A stretch of 50,072 nt of DNA from an uncultured Clostridiaceae bacterium (lineage in GTDB: Bacteria; Bacillota; Clostridia; Lachnospirales; Lachnospiraceae). Below, piece after piece: positions 1-8,819 of the stretch; positions within the stretch are counted from its first letter, which is position 1, and each line of letters starts with the position of its first letter. A model generated the notes under the pieces. That model was not told the origin of the DNA. It saw only the letters and a list, made by a program, of their open reading frames with translations, and did no database searches. The DNA lies in NCBI GenBank assembly GCA_902477765.1, contig CABSIM010000015.1, positions 1 to 50,072 on the forward strand, written 5' to 3'. The translations under genes were made by a program, and so were the position numbers.

Positions 1-455
1 GTGTTCTGAGGTGGGCAAAGCCATTTTGCGGCCCTGGCCCGTTCTTCAATCTCCGGATGGTCAGCCACCCAGGCAAACATCGTATCGCCGCTGTCCTTCA
101 CCCGCTTTACCACATTGGGATCCGAAACCGTATTCCGGATCTTTTCGTACAGGTCCGGATCATACCTGGCTGCGGCCGGTTTCAGCAGACCATTCCATAT
201 ATCCGGATATGCCCAGAACAGTCTTCTCGCCTGCACATCCGAGATTCCTGCTTCCCGGCGTCCTACTTCTTCATACCTGTCGCTGATTCTCCATGCCTTT
301 CCCCCATCCATGCAGTAAAACGGTGCCGTGTCTTTCTGGGGCCAGATATCCGAGGCCCCTGCCGGCAGGCAGAATGCCATGTCGGACGCCAGCATAAGAA
401 CCGCCAGCAGTCCTGACAGAATTCTCCGGGTTCTCCTTTTCCTTCCAGACGCCAT
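1..455 (-). CDS. Secreted protein, C-terminus cut by window edge (possible thioester-type domain)
   Basis: Reading frame is open from an ATG at 455 to the left edge (151 codons seen). A GGAGGGGG element lies just upstream of the ATG. The N-terminus is basic (MASGRKRRTRR), followed by a hydrophobic stretch and an Ala-rich cleavage region near residue 33, so it is most likely exported. The mature part begins near residue 34 and contains one YCMD at about 45-48, then VQARRLFW at about 76-83. Gram-positive thioester domains join a Cys in a [YFL]C-hydrophobic-polar motif to a Gln in a later Q motif; the pattern here resembles this but is not proof. It lies 74 bases after the GLUG/choline-binding protein gene and is probably in the same transcript. 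I do not recognise the family with confidence; the missing C-terminus would show any cell-wall anchor. Confidence 0.7.
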   Translation of the reverse strand, partial: MASGRKRRTRRILSGLLAVLMLASDMAFCLPAGASDIWPQKDTAPFYCMDGGKAWRISDRYEEVGRREAGISDVQARRLFWAYPDIWNGLLKPAAARYDPDLYEKIRNTVSDPNVVKRVKDSGDTMFAWVADHPEIEERARAAKWLCPPQN

Positions 456-529
456 TGCCTCAACCCCCTCCTTCTTTTCCCCTGTTCTCCGTTTTTACTC
501 CTGCTTTCATTTCTGTGCATGCACAGTTT

Positions 530-3500
530 TCACGGTTTTTCTGTTTCTCTGCCGGCGGAACCAGTCCAAGCCCCGGTTTCATCCACGAAGAATCCGTCCG
601 GGGTTTCTTCTGAAACCGCCATGTGTCCGTCAGACGGCCAGAGAAAATACCATTTTCCGTCAATCTGCTGCCAGCCCGTCATCATCTTTCCACGGCTTCC
701 GTCCGGAACCGGATTGAAATAGTACCAGAATCCGTCAATTCGCTGCCAGCCTGTGTACATCCGCCCTCTGGTCCCGTCAGAAATTCCGTGAAGGCAGTAC
801 CAGTCTCCCTTGTCCGGATCCCGGTACCATCCGGTGACCATACGGCCGTCAGGTCCGAACCGGAACCAGTCTGTGCTGCTCTGCTCCCCGGATGCATATG
901 GATTGTGTATATATGCCCATTCATCCGCATATGTGCGCCCGTTTCCTGTAAACAGCCAGTTTCCTTCCCCGTCCTGAATCCATGTTCCCGTTACGCTGCC
1001 GGAAGATCCGGAAACCGTCCTGCTGACGGATCCTCCGGTGGTCACACCACGGGACGCGCTGCTGCCGGAAGACGTGTTTCCACCCGACGAGCCCCCTGAA
1101 CCGGAAGAATATGTTCTGTCATCCACCCGGATCTTCAGAACAATTTCCGCAGTATCATGCATCCCTCCGCAGGAAGCCGTCACCGCGCCTTTTATGACGG
1201 CCGTATGGGGATAGTCTTCCACAGCCTTGCGGATTGCCTCCGCCTCCGGAACCGGCCGGACAGTTCCGTCAGGCTCCACGGCCAGAACGTCAGACTCTGA
1301 AGTCCAGACAATATTTCCGTTATCTGAAAGCCCCGGATATACGGCTGCATCCAGTTTTCTTTCTTCTGTGCCAGACCAGGTCAGCACCGGCGCCGACCGT
1401 TTTCCCGTTTTTGTAAGGACCAGATCAAAAACCGGCAGATCATCCTGTATTTCCAGGCAGTTCATATCATATATCATCTTCACGCGGCACTGCGATTCCG
1501 CTCCGTTTTCTCCTGCACCGCGAACCGAAAGAATCACTTCCTTTTCTCCATGATAAGGAGGTGTTTTTCCGGCCTCCCGGATCCAGTCTGCCCGGGTATC
1601 TGCCTTTATTTTCCCGTTTTCAGTCTTCAGCGCAGGATCTGATGAACTCCACACAAGTGTACGGTCAAACGGTTCATACACATCTGACTGTTTCAGGTCG
1701 GGAATAATTTCTGTCCATGGAAGTTCTTCCTCGGTTCCCGTCCATTCCACGGTTTTCGAACGGGAATCCCCGCTTTTTTTCTCCACAATCCGGATAACCA
1801 CCGGGGCCGGGCCCATACGGATTTCCTCAGGCACAGCCACCGTTCTGTCTTCCGTAATGAATTCCACGGTGACTTCGCAGGAAGCGGTTTTTGAATTTCC
1901 CAGACGGTCTCTGACCGTTACCGTAACATTCCCTTTTCTGATTCCGCTTCCGCTTCTCCGGGCATAAGGGTCATTTTCATGGAGCCCGTCATCCGCCGCC
2001 ATGATGTCACGGATCCACTTTGCGCCGCCTTCGGCGGATACGCTCACGTGTCTGTGGTCTCCGCCGGTACTGTCCTTATCCAGTTTCAGAATCTGAGGAT
2101 CGCTTACGGACCACAGAACTTCCTTTTTATCAAAATGATCCGGTTCAACCCCTGCACTCAGAGCCTGAGGCGGAGATACGGTCACCGTCTCATCCGGATT
2201 TTTCCTGTCTCCGGTCAGAATTCTGCGCACCTGGAACCGGAGGCTGTCCTGATCCAGAGAGACTCCTTCTGCAGCCACACGGGTCCGGTCCAGAATCTGG
2301 AACGTTACAGTTATCCGGCAGTTGGCTTTCAGAGGCTTTCCTTCAAAGCTGGCCGCAGGCCTGGTACTTGCTGTAAGAACCGCCACTCCTCCGTTCCCCT
2401 CTCCATAGATGGTATCCGGTATGGAATGCAGATAACCGGATTCTGCCTGTTCCTGTTCCGCATGGCTGATGATCTCCCGGAAAAATCCCGCATTCAGATT
2501 CAGTTCCAGAGATGCACTTTTTTCCGTATAGCCTTCCGCATCTTCATCTCCGTTTTTCTTAAGACGCAGAAGCTCATGGTCATCTATGCTCCAGACCACC
2601 CGGCTGTCTGCCACATCGTTATTTTTATCCACAATGGCGCTGATCCTCACTTCCTGCACTTCCGCAGCATGATCCAGCTGCCCGTTTATGTATCTTGCCG
2701 TCAGTTTCCCCGCGCCGTCACGGACTTCAGTTATGATTGAAGGGTCTTTTCTGTTTCCGCTCCGCTCCTGAACCACCCGGAATGCATATTCTTCCGGAAC
2801 GGTTCTTACGCCGGCAGCCACTTTCCTGTATTCCGCCGAAATTTCCGTATCGCATTCCGGCATGACAAACGTATAGGCTCCTCCCGCTGTGCAGGACATT
2901 TCCCTTCTGCTGCCGTCTGCATCCGTATACATGGGCGATCCCGCCATCTGATATTTTTCCTCTTCTGTATTCCGCGGAGCCGTCACCACTGTAACCGTGT
3001 CTCCGGCTGCCACCGCTCCCCTTACCGTCTTATTCAGATCCCGGCTGTAGGCAGAGCTTCCCCTGGCTGTCAGAGAGGCCACATCATAGTAATACTGTCC
3101 GCCGGCCGCAGTATCAACCTGCAGAACCGATACCAGATATCCTCTCTGCGGCCGCCCCGCAGGCCCCGGAGCAAAGTGATCCGGCCGGTAACGTCCGTTC
3201 CTGGCCTCATCCTCCATGTCGATGGTATGCAGCACTCCGTTTTCCAGCTCTTCATAAAAATACTGCTTTTCCTGGGGACGGCTGCCTCCCCGGTGCACAA
3301 GTGTAAAGAAGTTGTCTCCCTTATGCCAGAAGCCGATGTGAGCCTCTTCCGTATACTCATTGTCTTCCGGAATTCCCGAACCGCAGACACCCGCAAGAAT
3401 CCCGGCCTCACTGTCCGCAAACAGGTAGGCCAGATCCGCCCCGCTTTCCGTTCCATACCGGAAATGGAATCCGGAATCTCTTGTTCCGATAAACGTTCCC

Positions 3501-4687
3501 TCTCTTGACGCACTTCCCAGACCGGAACTGGCTATCGTACCCTCAAATCTGGCTGTCTTCAGTTTTCCGAAAGCATATTTTCCTGTGATTCCTCCGATTG
3601 CCCGGGATCCGCTTCCGCCTATGGTTCCCATGACATGGGTATTGAAAATATCGGTTCCGTTCTGAAATCCCGTAATACCGCCGATCAGTCCGCCTCCCTG
3701 AATCCGGGCGCTCAGACTGTCCCCGGTATTGACCGTACAGTCGGCGATCAGCGATGCGGAAGCTGTTCCTGCAATTCCTCCGGCATGGTTTTCCTGTCCT
3801 TTTCCCGCATCAATGGCCACATGATCTGCCGTACAGTTTTCCAGCACACTTTCTCCGGAAACTGTGCCCGCGATTCCTCCGGCCGTACCGGATGTACGCA
3901 GCGTCCCCGTGACTGATACCTGAAAGATTCTGCTGTGTTCCACGCTTCCTGCCAGAATCCCGGCGGTGCTTCGGGAAGTCATTACGTTTCCCGGGGAAAC
4001 CGTAAGATCTCTGATCTCCGAATCCTCTACCGCTCCGAACAGCCCTGTATGATCCCATGAAGGTCTGTATAACCGGAAATTGGAAACAGTTTTTCCATTG
4101 CCGTCAAAGGTTCCCTGAAACGGTGACAGGATGCCGGCATCCATAGATGCCTGGTCCTTATAAAAACCGATGGGGATCCATTCCATTCCTCCCAGATCAA
4201 TATCCTTTGTGAGCATAAAATGCGCTCCATGGTAATCGCCCGGATATTTTCCGTCTCCCTCCTGCACCGTCATGTTTCCTGCTGCCAGTTCTGCAAGCCC
4301 CATAAGCTGCGCTCGGGTGGAAATCTGATACGGCTCTTCCTCGGTTCCGTCCCCTCTGCTTCCGTCCAGGAAACTCAGGTCCCCGGATCTGCCCTGCCAG
4401 AAATCCCCTGCTGCCATCGGCAGCATCAGGGCATTGGACGGGGTGGCATGCTCTGCCGGTCTCTGTGCATCCGACGGAGTGGCGGTACCGTCGCTTCCGG
4501 CTCTTATCTCCCTCTCTCCTGCCGTTTTCCTCTGTACCTCCGGTATTTCAATGGCTCCTGCCGCCTGGAATCCGCCTTCCGCCGTCAGAATTCCGGCAAT
4601 CAATATGGCTGCCGCACGCAGAATCAGCTTCCGTCCCTGTATTCCCGGCAGTTTTTTCCCTGTTTCACGCTTTTTTCCTTCCCGCAT
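530..4687 (-). CDS. Large cell-surface protein: GLUG repeats, Ig-like domains, choline-binding-type repeats
   Basis: 1,385 residues. The start at 4687 (MREGKKRETG) is chosen because GGAGG sits 4 bases before it; an upstream in-frame ATG at 4741 lacks this. Residues 1-44 look like a signal peptide. From about 100 the protein has the 'GDGTEEEPYQI...QL..LA' opening and then several Gly-rich repeats (GGIAGT, GGITGF, GGITGK) typical of GLUG-motif surface proteins. The middle has an InlB-B-like beta segment ending in FVMPECDTEISAEY and several Ig-like segments with V-WS-.D/SDP patterns. A Ser/Gly linker (about 1195-1230) leads to four or five Trp/Tyr-rich repeats (TGWYRD, TGWQRIDGFWYYF, TGWQQIDGKWYFL) like choline-binding or cell-wall-binding repeats. 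Likely role: non-covalently wall-bound adhesin or matrix protein. No LPXTG motif seen. No enzymatic domain recognised. Confidence 0.9.
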   Translation of the reverse strand: MREGKKRETGKKLPGIQGRKLILRAAAILIAGILTAEGGFQAAGAIEIPEVQRKTAGEREIRAGSDGTATPSDAQRPAEHATPSNALMLPMAAGDFWQGRSGDLSFLDGSRGDGTEEEPYQISTRAQLMGLAELAAGNMTVQEGDGKYPGDYHGAHFMLTKDIDLGGMEWIPIGFYKDQASMDAGILSPFQGTFDGNGKTVSNFRLYRPSWDHTGLFGAVEDSEIRDLTVSPGNVMTSRSTAGILAGSVEHSRIFQVSVTGTLRTSGTAGGIAGTVSGESVLENCTADHVAIDAGKGQENHAGGIAGTASASLIADCTVNTGDSLSARIQGGGLIGGITGFQNGTDIFNTHVMGTIGGSGSRAIGGITGKYAFGKLKTARFEGTIASSGLGSASREGTFIGTRDSGFHFRYGTESGADLAYLFADSEAGILAGVCGSGIPEDNEYTEEAHIGFWHKGDNFFTLVHRGGSRPQEKQYFYEELENGVLHTIDMEDEARNGRYRPDHFAPGPAGRPQRGYLVSVLQVDTAAGGQYYYDVASLTARGSSAYSRDLNKTVRGAVAAGDTVTVVTAPRNTEEEKYQMAGSPMYTDADGSRREMSCTAGGAYTFVMPECDTEISAEYRKVAAGVRTVPEEYAFRVVQERSGNRKDPSIITEVRDGAGKLTARYINGQLDHAAEVQEVRISAIVDKNNDVADSRVVWSIDDHELLRLKKNGDEDAEGYTEKSASLELNLNAGFFREIISHAEQEQAESGYLHSIPDTIYGEGNGGVAVLTASTRPAASFEGKPLKANCRITVTFQILDRTRVAAEGVSLDQDSLRFQVRRILTGDRKNPDETVTVSPPQALSAGVEPDHFDKKEVLWSVSDPQILKLDKDSTGGDHRHVSVSAEGGAKWIRDIMAADDGLHENDPYARRSGSGIRKGNVTVTVRDRLGNSKTASCEVTVEFITEDRTVAVPEEIRMGPAPVVIRIVEKKSGDSRSKTVEWTGTEEELPWTEIIPDLKQSDVYEPFDRTLVWSSSDPALKTENGKIKADTRADWIREAGKTPPYHGEKEVILSVRGAGENGAESQCRVKMIYDMNCLEIQDDLPVFDLVLTKTGKRSAPVLTWSGTEERKLDAAVYPGLSDNGNIVWTSESDVLAVEPDGTVRPVPEAEAIRKAVEDYPHTAVIKGAVTASCGGMHDTAEIVLKIRVDDRTYSSGSGGSSGGNTSSGSSASRGVTTGGSVSRTVSGSSGSVTGTWIQDGEGNWLFTGNGRTYADEWAYIHNPYASGEQSSTDWFRFGPDGRMVTGWYRDPDKGDWYCLHGISDGTRGRMYTGWQRIDGFWYYFNPVPDGSRGKMMTGWQQIDGKWYFLWPSDGHMAVSEETPDGFFVDETGAWTGSAGRETEKP

Positions 4688-4881
4688 CTGTCTCCTCCTT
4701 TTCCTGTGATTGCATATGACTGATCCGTCTCCTCCCTGCATTTCCGTTTTCCTTTTCCTGATGGATTTTCCTGACGTTTTTTCGGATAAATCTTTCCCGT
4801 ATGCCGCCGGATATGCTGCCTTGCCCGGATTCTTCCGGCAGGACCTGTCTGCGGATGTCCATATCTGTCCGGTACTTTCAT
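4688..4881. other. Gap between two surface-protein genes
   Basis: 194 bases with no convincing promoter, terminator or gene on either strand, apart from the ribosome binding site of the downstream gene near 4692-4696. The two flanking minus-strand genes are probably co-transcribed across it. Confidence 0.5.
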
Positions 4882-6396
4882 CTATGCCTGAGGAAGACAG
4901 AAAGCAGGCCGGATTCCCATGGTACCGTCACTGACCGGCGCAGGCCGGATACATCCCTTTTCAAGATCCACCACATAAACATTTTTCCCATACAGGAATT
5001 TTCCATTTCCGTCTGATTCAAACGCCGGGCTTCTGAGCCAGTATCCTCTGCAGAACGGCTGACTCTGCGACTCCGGTCCCTTCTCTCCCGTTACACCGGA
5101 CTTCCACAAAAATTCCCTGTACCGCTCCGCCTCCTCCACTGAAAGAAGAAACATCCGGTCCGTAAGATCCTGATAGGGAAGAGGATGCCTGACAAGTTCC
5201 GAGAGTTCAAGACCCCGGAACTGCCGGTCCGGCGTTTTCCCTGAAAAAGCCATGCGGATTCCCGTATGCACCGGCTGCATGTCCCCGGCTCCGTTTTCCG
5301 CATGCTCCATGAGCCAGCTGCGGATCTCCGAATTTCTGTAATTGTTTGAACTTCCGAATGTAAGAATTGTTTTCCGGGATTCTGTACTGTCTAAATCCGA
5401 ACGGATGACAGCTGCACAAAGAAACAGTGCCGAAGGCCGGCTTCCTGAACTGCCGGACTGATAGTTATCATCAATGCATCGGAACAGGTATGGCTGTTCT
5501 CCGATCTTCCGTATCATGGCGTCTCCCTGCCGCCAGAACCGCTTTTCCGGTTCCTGTTCCGCAGACGGCCGGTCCAGCACCAGCGCAGGACGTGCTTCCG
5601 TTTCCCTGGTCCAGGTACCCTGTTTCAGCGGTTTTCCGTCCGGTCCCGCAAGAAATACTTCACGGCAGGCACCGTGTATGGAAATCTGATTTGCGAAATC
5701 CATATCCAGCCATCTTCGCAGTTCTTCCTCTCCGCCTTCTGCGGCAGACCGGGACAGATACTCTCCGCTGCCAAGATACAGCATGCCATCCCCATACTCC
5801 TCATCTGCACAGATAAAGGTCATGGGAATCCGGTCTTCTTCTCCTTCATACCAGATCTGTATCCTGTCCCCCTTTTTCTGTCCGGTACATCGTATTCCGC
5901 ATGTATCGCAGAGAGAGTCTCCGTTTTCTTCCCTGTGCCCCGCAGCCGGAAGCAGTGCGGCAGTCTCCGTGCCGCATCGGGTACAGACAAGACTTGCTTT
6001 TCCCATGGTCAGACATCCGGGCTCTTCCACGGTCTTTTCCTCCCAGTGGTGGCTGCATCCCCGGGAATATCTGCTTTTTTCAAAACCGATTCTGCAGCAC
6101 GTATACACGTGCCCGTCCTGCCGGTATTCCCTTATTCTGGTATTGGAAATATTCACGGCCTGCGGAAACATCTGGGCAATAATCAGAGTTTCCGGCACAT
6201 AGTCCACACCGGTTATGGAAAATTCCTGTCTTTTTCCGGTTTCCGCTGCAGAAACCAGCTCCATCATCAGTTTCCGGTTTTCCTCCCGGTTTTTCACCAG
6301 ATACCCGGAGTCCGCCATGACCGGTTCTGACCGGAAAATACCGGCGGCCGCCGCTGCTGCCAGCAGAATTCTCCATTTGTTTCTTTTCGGATCCAT
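4882..6396 (-). CDS. Secreted protein with Cys/His motif region and DUF6273-like C-terminus
   Basis: 504 residues, start fixed by AGGAGGAATAT before the ATG. A signal peptide covers about residues 1-29 (basic start, run of Ala, cleavage near VMADS). Around 110-165 there is a pattern of C-x-H-H-W, CTRCG, LPAAGH and CDTCG, a common repeat type in Firmicutes surface proteins that may bind zinc. The C-terminal half carries the usual DUF6273 landmarks: a TFGSSNNYRNSEIRSWL block, then YWLRSPAF, YVVD, GIRPAFCLP at the very end. DUF6273 is frequent in secreted Lachnospiraceae proteins and has no known function. It is the first gene after the promoter at 6590-6618 and probably heads a transcript with the two surface genes downstream. 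Confidence 0.85.
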   Translation of the reverse strand: MDPKRNKWRILLAAAAAAGIFRSEPVMADSGYLVKNREENRKLMMELVSAAETGKRQEFSITGVDYVPETLIIAQMFPQAVNISNTRIREYRQDGHVYTCCRIGFEKSRYSRGCSHHWEEKTVEEPGCLTMGKASLVCTRCGTETAALLPAAGHREENGDSLCDTCGIRCTGQKKGDRIQIWYEGEEDRIPMTFICADEEYGDGMLYLGSGEYLSRSAAEGGEEELRRWLDMDFANQISIHGACREVFLAGPDGKPLKQGTWTRETEARPALVLDRPSAEQEPEKRFWRQGDAMIRKIGEQPYLFRCIDDNYQSGSSGSRPSALFLCAAVIRSDLDSTESRKTILTFGSSNNYRNSEIRSWLMEHAENGAGDMQPVHTGIRMAFSGKTPDRQFRGLELSELVRHPLPYQDLTDRMFLLSVEEAERYREFLWKSGVTGEKGPESQSQPFCRGYWLRSPAFESDGNGKFLYGKNVYVVDLEKGCIRPAPVSDGTMGIRPAFCLPQA

Positions 6397-6589
6397 ATAT
6401 TCCTCCTTTTCCCGAATTTTCGCAAATTCCCAAAAAAGGGTATAAAAAATACACTCCGGGAATTTTCTTCCCCGTCCGGTACCTCAGGCCGCAGAAAACA
6501 GCCTTTTTCTTTTGTTGTCATTCATCAGGAATCCACCGGCAGAACTGCCGGAAAAGAAATTGCAGGAAGAACTCCTGCAGAGTAAACTT

Positions 6590-6618
6590 ACTATACCACA
6601 CTCTGTTTTTCTTGTCCA
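6590..6618 (-). promoter_or_regulatory. Sigma-A type promoter of the surface-protein genes
   Basis: On the minus strand: -35 TGGACA (6613-6618), 17-base spacer, -10 TATAGT (6590-6595) with a TG one base upstream (extended -10). It lies just downstream of the pilus-operon terminator, so the surface genes are a separate transcription unit. The leader is about 185 bases and contains short GC-rich hairpins (GCAGGA..TCCTGC, CCGGCA..TGCCGG); I could not match it to a known riboswitch. Confidence 0.7.
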
Positions 6619-6624
6619 GAAGGG

Positions 6625-6666
6625 AATTAAAAATGAAGACAGGCCGGAAACCTTTTTCCGGCCTGT
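6625..6666 (-). terminator. Intrinsic terminator of the pilus operon
   Basis: A perfect 12-base-pair stem (arms 6639-6650 and 6655-6666, 4-base loop) begins 15 bases after the pilB stop codon. On the minus strand it is followed by CTTCATTTTT. It ends the pilus transcript before the surface-protein promoter. Confidence 0.85.
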
Positions 6667-6681
6667 TCTCCTTCCGTTTCG

Positions 6682-8250
6682 TCATTCCCCGTATGTCAGA
6701 CGCACAAATTCTTCCACTGTCGTGACCCCATCCCTGACAAGCCCCAGCAGATTTTCCTTCAGCGTCGTCATCTGCTGATGTTTTCTTACATACTCCCGCA
6801 TCTCTTCTTCGGGCCGTCCGGCCAGAATCATTTCCCTCAAAGCCCGGTCCATGACAAAAACCTCATGAACGGCAATCCTCCCTTTATAACCGGTATGACC
6901 GCAGTAATAGCAGCCGCTTCCCCTGCGCACGGTTTCCAGCCGTTCTCCGAGAACCGCCTGTTCCTCCTCACGCACCCCGACAGACCGGCCGCATCTGGGG
7001 CATATTTTTCTTACCAGCCTCTGTGCCACCACTCCGGCAAGACTGTTGGTTACCAGAAACGGTTCCACTCCCATGTCCTTCATTCTGGTAATGGCTCCCA
7101 CCGCATCGTTGGTGTGAAGCGTGGACAGTACAAGATGGCCCGTGATGGCAGCCCGTACACTGATCCTGGCTGTCTGCGTATCCCTGGTCTCTCCCACCAT
7201 GATCACATCCGGGTCCTGTCTTAAAACGGCCCGGAGACCATTTTCAAAAGTCAGGCCCGCCTGAGAATTGACCTGTATCTGATTTGCTCCGTCTATATTT
7301 CTTTCCACCGGATCCTCAATGGTCATGACATTGACCGGCTCCCGGACCAGGCGGCGCAGAATCATGTAAAGAGTTGTGGTTTTTCCGGAGCCGGTGGGTC
7401 CCGTGATATACAGGAGACCGTGAGAATGCCGCAGAATCCGAAGTACTTTTTCATAGTTTTCTCTGTCCATCCCCAGCATGTCTTCTCTGTCAACCGTCAT
7501 ATCTGTATTGAGAAAACGCAGCACCACGTTCTCTCCGAATACAGACCGCACCGTGCTGACGCGGATATCCATTTCCATTCCGCTCAGAACGGATTTGAAA
7601 TGGCCGTCCTGAGGAAGACGCTTTTCCGCAATGTCCATGCCTGCAAGTACCTTGATCCTGGCGGTGAGAGGCATCTGAAGTTTTTTCTCCAGACGGGTAA
7701 ATTCCTGAAGAAGTCCGTCGATCCTCATCCTCACCATAAGCGCATCTTTTCTGGGTTCGATATGAATATCACTGGCATTGGCCTTATATCCTCTTACCAG
7801 CAGGCTGTTGAGCAGGCGGACCACCGGAGCTGTGTCTCCTTCGTCTGCTTCGTCCTGCCCGCCCCGCCCGGCAGACTGTCTTCCACTTCCCGAAACGGCT
7901 TTGTTGGCCGCCTGCACTGCTGATCTGGCTTCGATCTCCGCATAGCATTCTTCTATGGCACTGTCTATTTCCTCTCTGGGCGCCGTCACATATTTTACGG
8001 GGCCGTCCACAGCCAGACTGACAGCATCAGCCGCATAAAAGTTGGCCGGATCATCCATGGCCACAAGGAGAGCCTCTCCCTCTTTTCCCACTGCAATTAC
8101 ATGGTATTTTCTTGCCGTCTCATAAGGGATACGCTCCACCGCTGCCATATCCAGACGGCAGGAGGCAAGGGATACGGCTTCTGTCTCCCCTTCCTGACTT
8201 TCAGAAAACCGGTGTTCTCCAAATCCGCTGATTAACGGGAACTGTTCCAT
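6682..8250 (-). CDS. pilB: Type IV pilus assembly ATPase PilB/GspE family
   Basis: Hexameric cytoplasmic ATPase that drives pilin polymerisation. 522 residues from the ATG at 8250, chosen for its AAGGAG element; an ATG 10 codons upstream lacks one. Walker A GPTGSGKT at 284-291, Asp-box IEDPVE at 311-316, Walker B DVIMVGE at 348-354, and a zinc tetracysteine (CPRC 417-420, CYYC 447-450), all as in PilB. The N-terminal region (about 24-105) matches only the later part of the usual GspE-N/MshEN domain; the leading LGE-L-x-x-G motif that binds c-di-GMP in some members is not seen. Residues 117-140 form a Gly/Asp-rich linker. The start overlaps the previous gene by 19 bases. No pilT-like retraction ATPase occurs in the window. 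Confidence 0.96.
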   Translation of the reverse strand: MEQFPLISGFGEHRFSESQEGETEAVSLASCRLDMAAVERIPYETARKYHVIAVGKEGEALLVAMDDPANFYAADAVSLAVDGPVKYVTAPREEIDSAIEECYAEIEARSAVQAANKAVSGSGRQSAGRGGQDEADEGDTAPVVRLLNSLLVRGYKANASDIHIEPRKDALMVRMRIDGLLQEFTRLEKKLQMPLTARIKVLAGMDIAEKRLPQDGHFKSVLSGMEMDIRVSTVRSVFGENVVLRFLNTDMTVDREDMLGMDRENYEKVLRILRHSHGLLYITGPTGSGKTTTLYMILRRLVREPVNVMTIEDPVERNIDGANQIQVNSQAGLTFENGLRAVLRQDPDVIMVGETRDTQTARISVRAAITGHLVLSTLHTNDAVGAITRMKDMGVEPFLVTNSLAGVVAQRLVRKICPRCGRSVGVREEEQAVLGERLETVRRGSGCYYCGHTGYKGRIAVHEVFVMDRALREMILAGRPEEEMREYVRKHQQMTTLKENLLGLVRDGVTTVEEFVRLTYGE

Positions 8251-8819
8251 TCTTCCGCTCCTTCCATATTCTGATACCATAAAATCAGAGTCTCTTTGCC
8301 GTCTTCATATCCGGAATCTTCGGTTCTGTCCTCAACCCGCCCTGCCAGGTTCAGCGACAGGTTCAGAAGCGGCACCACATCTGTTCTTCTGTACACTGTC
8401 CGGCCGTTTCTGGTCAGTTCCACTGTCAGCCTGAGTCCGTCTCTTCCGGATGCCTCTGCATCCAGAAAGGCTTCAGCCCCATCCAGAAATCCGCTGCCGA
8501 AAATTTCCCGGCTCTGCTTCCCGTTTTCTTTCCATACTCCTCCGTCTTCTGCATAAATGCAGCTCCAGGCCTCCCCTTCCGGCACGTTTTCCTTTCCTCT
8601 GCTGATGCAGACTTTTCCCGCCGTCTTCACTGCTTCGGATACATACATAAAAATCCCGTCCCCTGCCACAGCCATGTTCTCCTCTTCCGCCTGCCTGACA
8701 AGCCGCTTCTCACCGGCCAGCACCAGAGGCAGGGCAGCCACGGCAATGGCTCCGGAAAGGAAGACGGCAGCAATCATTTCCACCAGGGTAAATCCCTTTC
8801 TTCCGGTCTTTCTATTCAT
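8232..8819 (-). CDS. Minor prepilin (type IV pilin-like, PilW/GspJ-like size)
   Basis: 195 residues from the ATG at 8819, which has GGGAGG upstream and overlaps the preceding stop codon (8-base overlap). The N-terminus MNRKTGRKG|FTLVEM carries the prepilin peptidase site after Gly, Glu at +5, and a hydrophobic helix (AAVFLSGAIAVAALPLVL). The rest is a globular domain of no family I can name; it has C-I-S..W-S-C residues near the middle. A longer frame beginning at 8930 exists but would bury the type III signal 37 residues inside, so it is rejected. Likely a low-abundance subunit that primes or caps the pilus. Confidence 0.85.
   Translation of the reverse strand: MNRKTGRKGFTLVEMIAAVFLSGAIAVAALPLVLAGEKRLVRQAEEENMAVAGDGIFMYVSEAVKTAGKVCISRGKENVPEGEAWSCIYAEDGGVWKENGKQSREIFGSGFLDGAEAFLDAEASGRDGLRLTVELTRNGRTVYRRTDVVPLLNLSLNLAGRVEDRTEDSGYEDGKETLILWYQNMEGAEEWNSSR

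Noticed and set aside
4665..4862. 65-codon minus-strand frame between the two surface genes
   Set aside because: No ribosome site, overlaps the start of the large surface protein and has no recognisable content.
6397..6590. Leader of the surface-protein unit as a c-di-GMP riboswitch
   Set aside because: Its place by a pilus operon suggested GEMM-type control, but the conserved GEMM bases and GNRA-type receptor pattern are not present.
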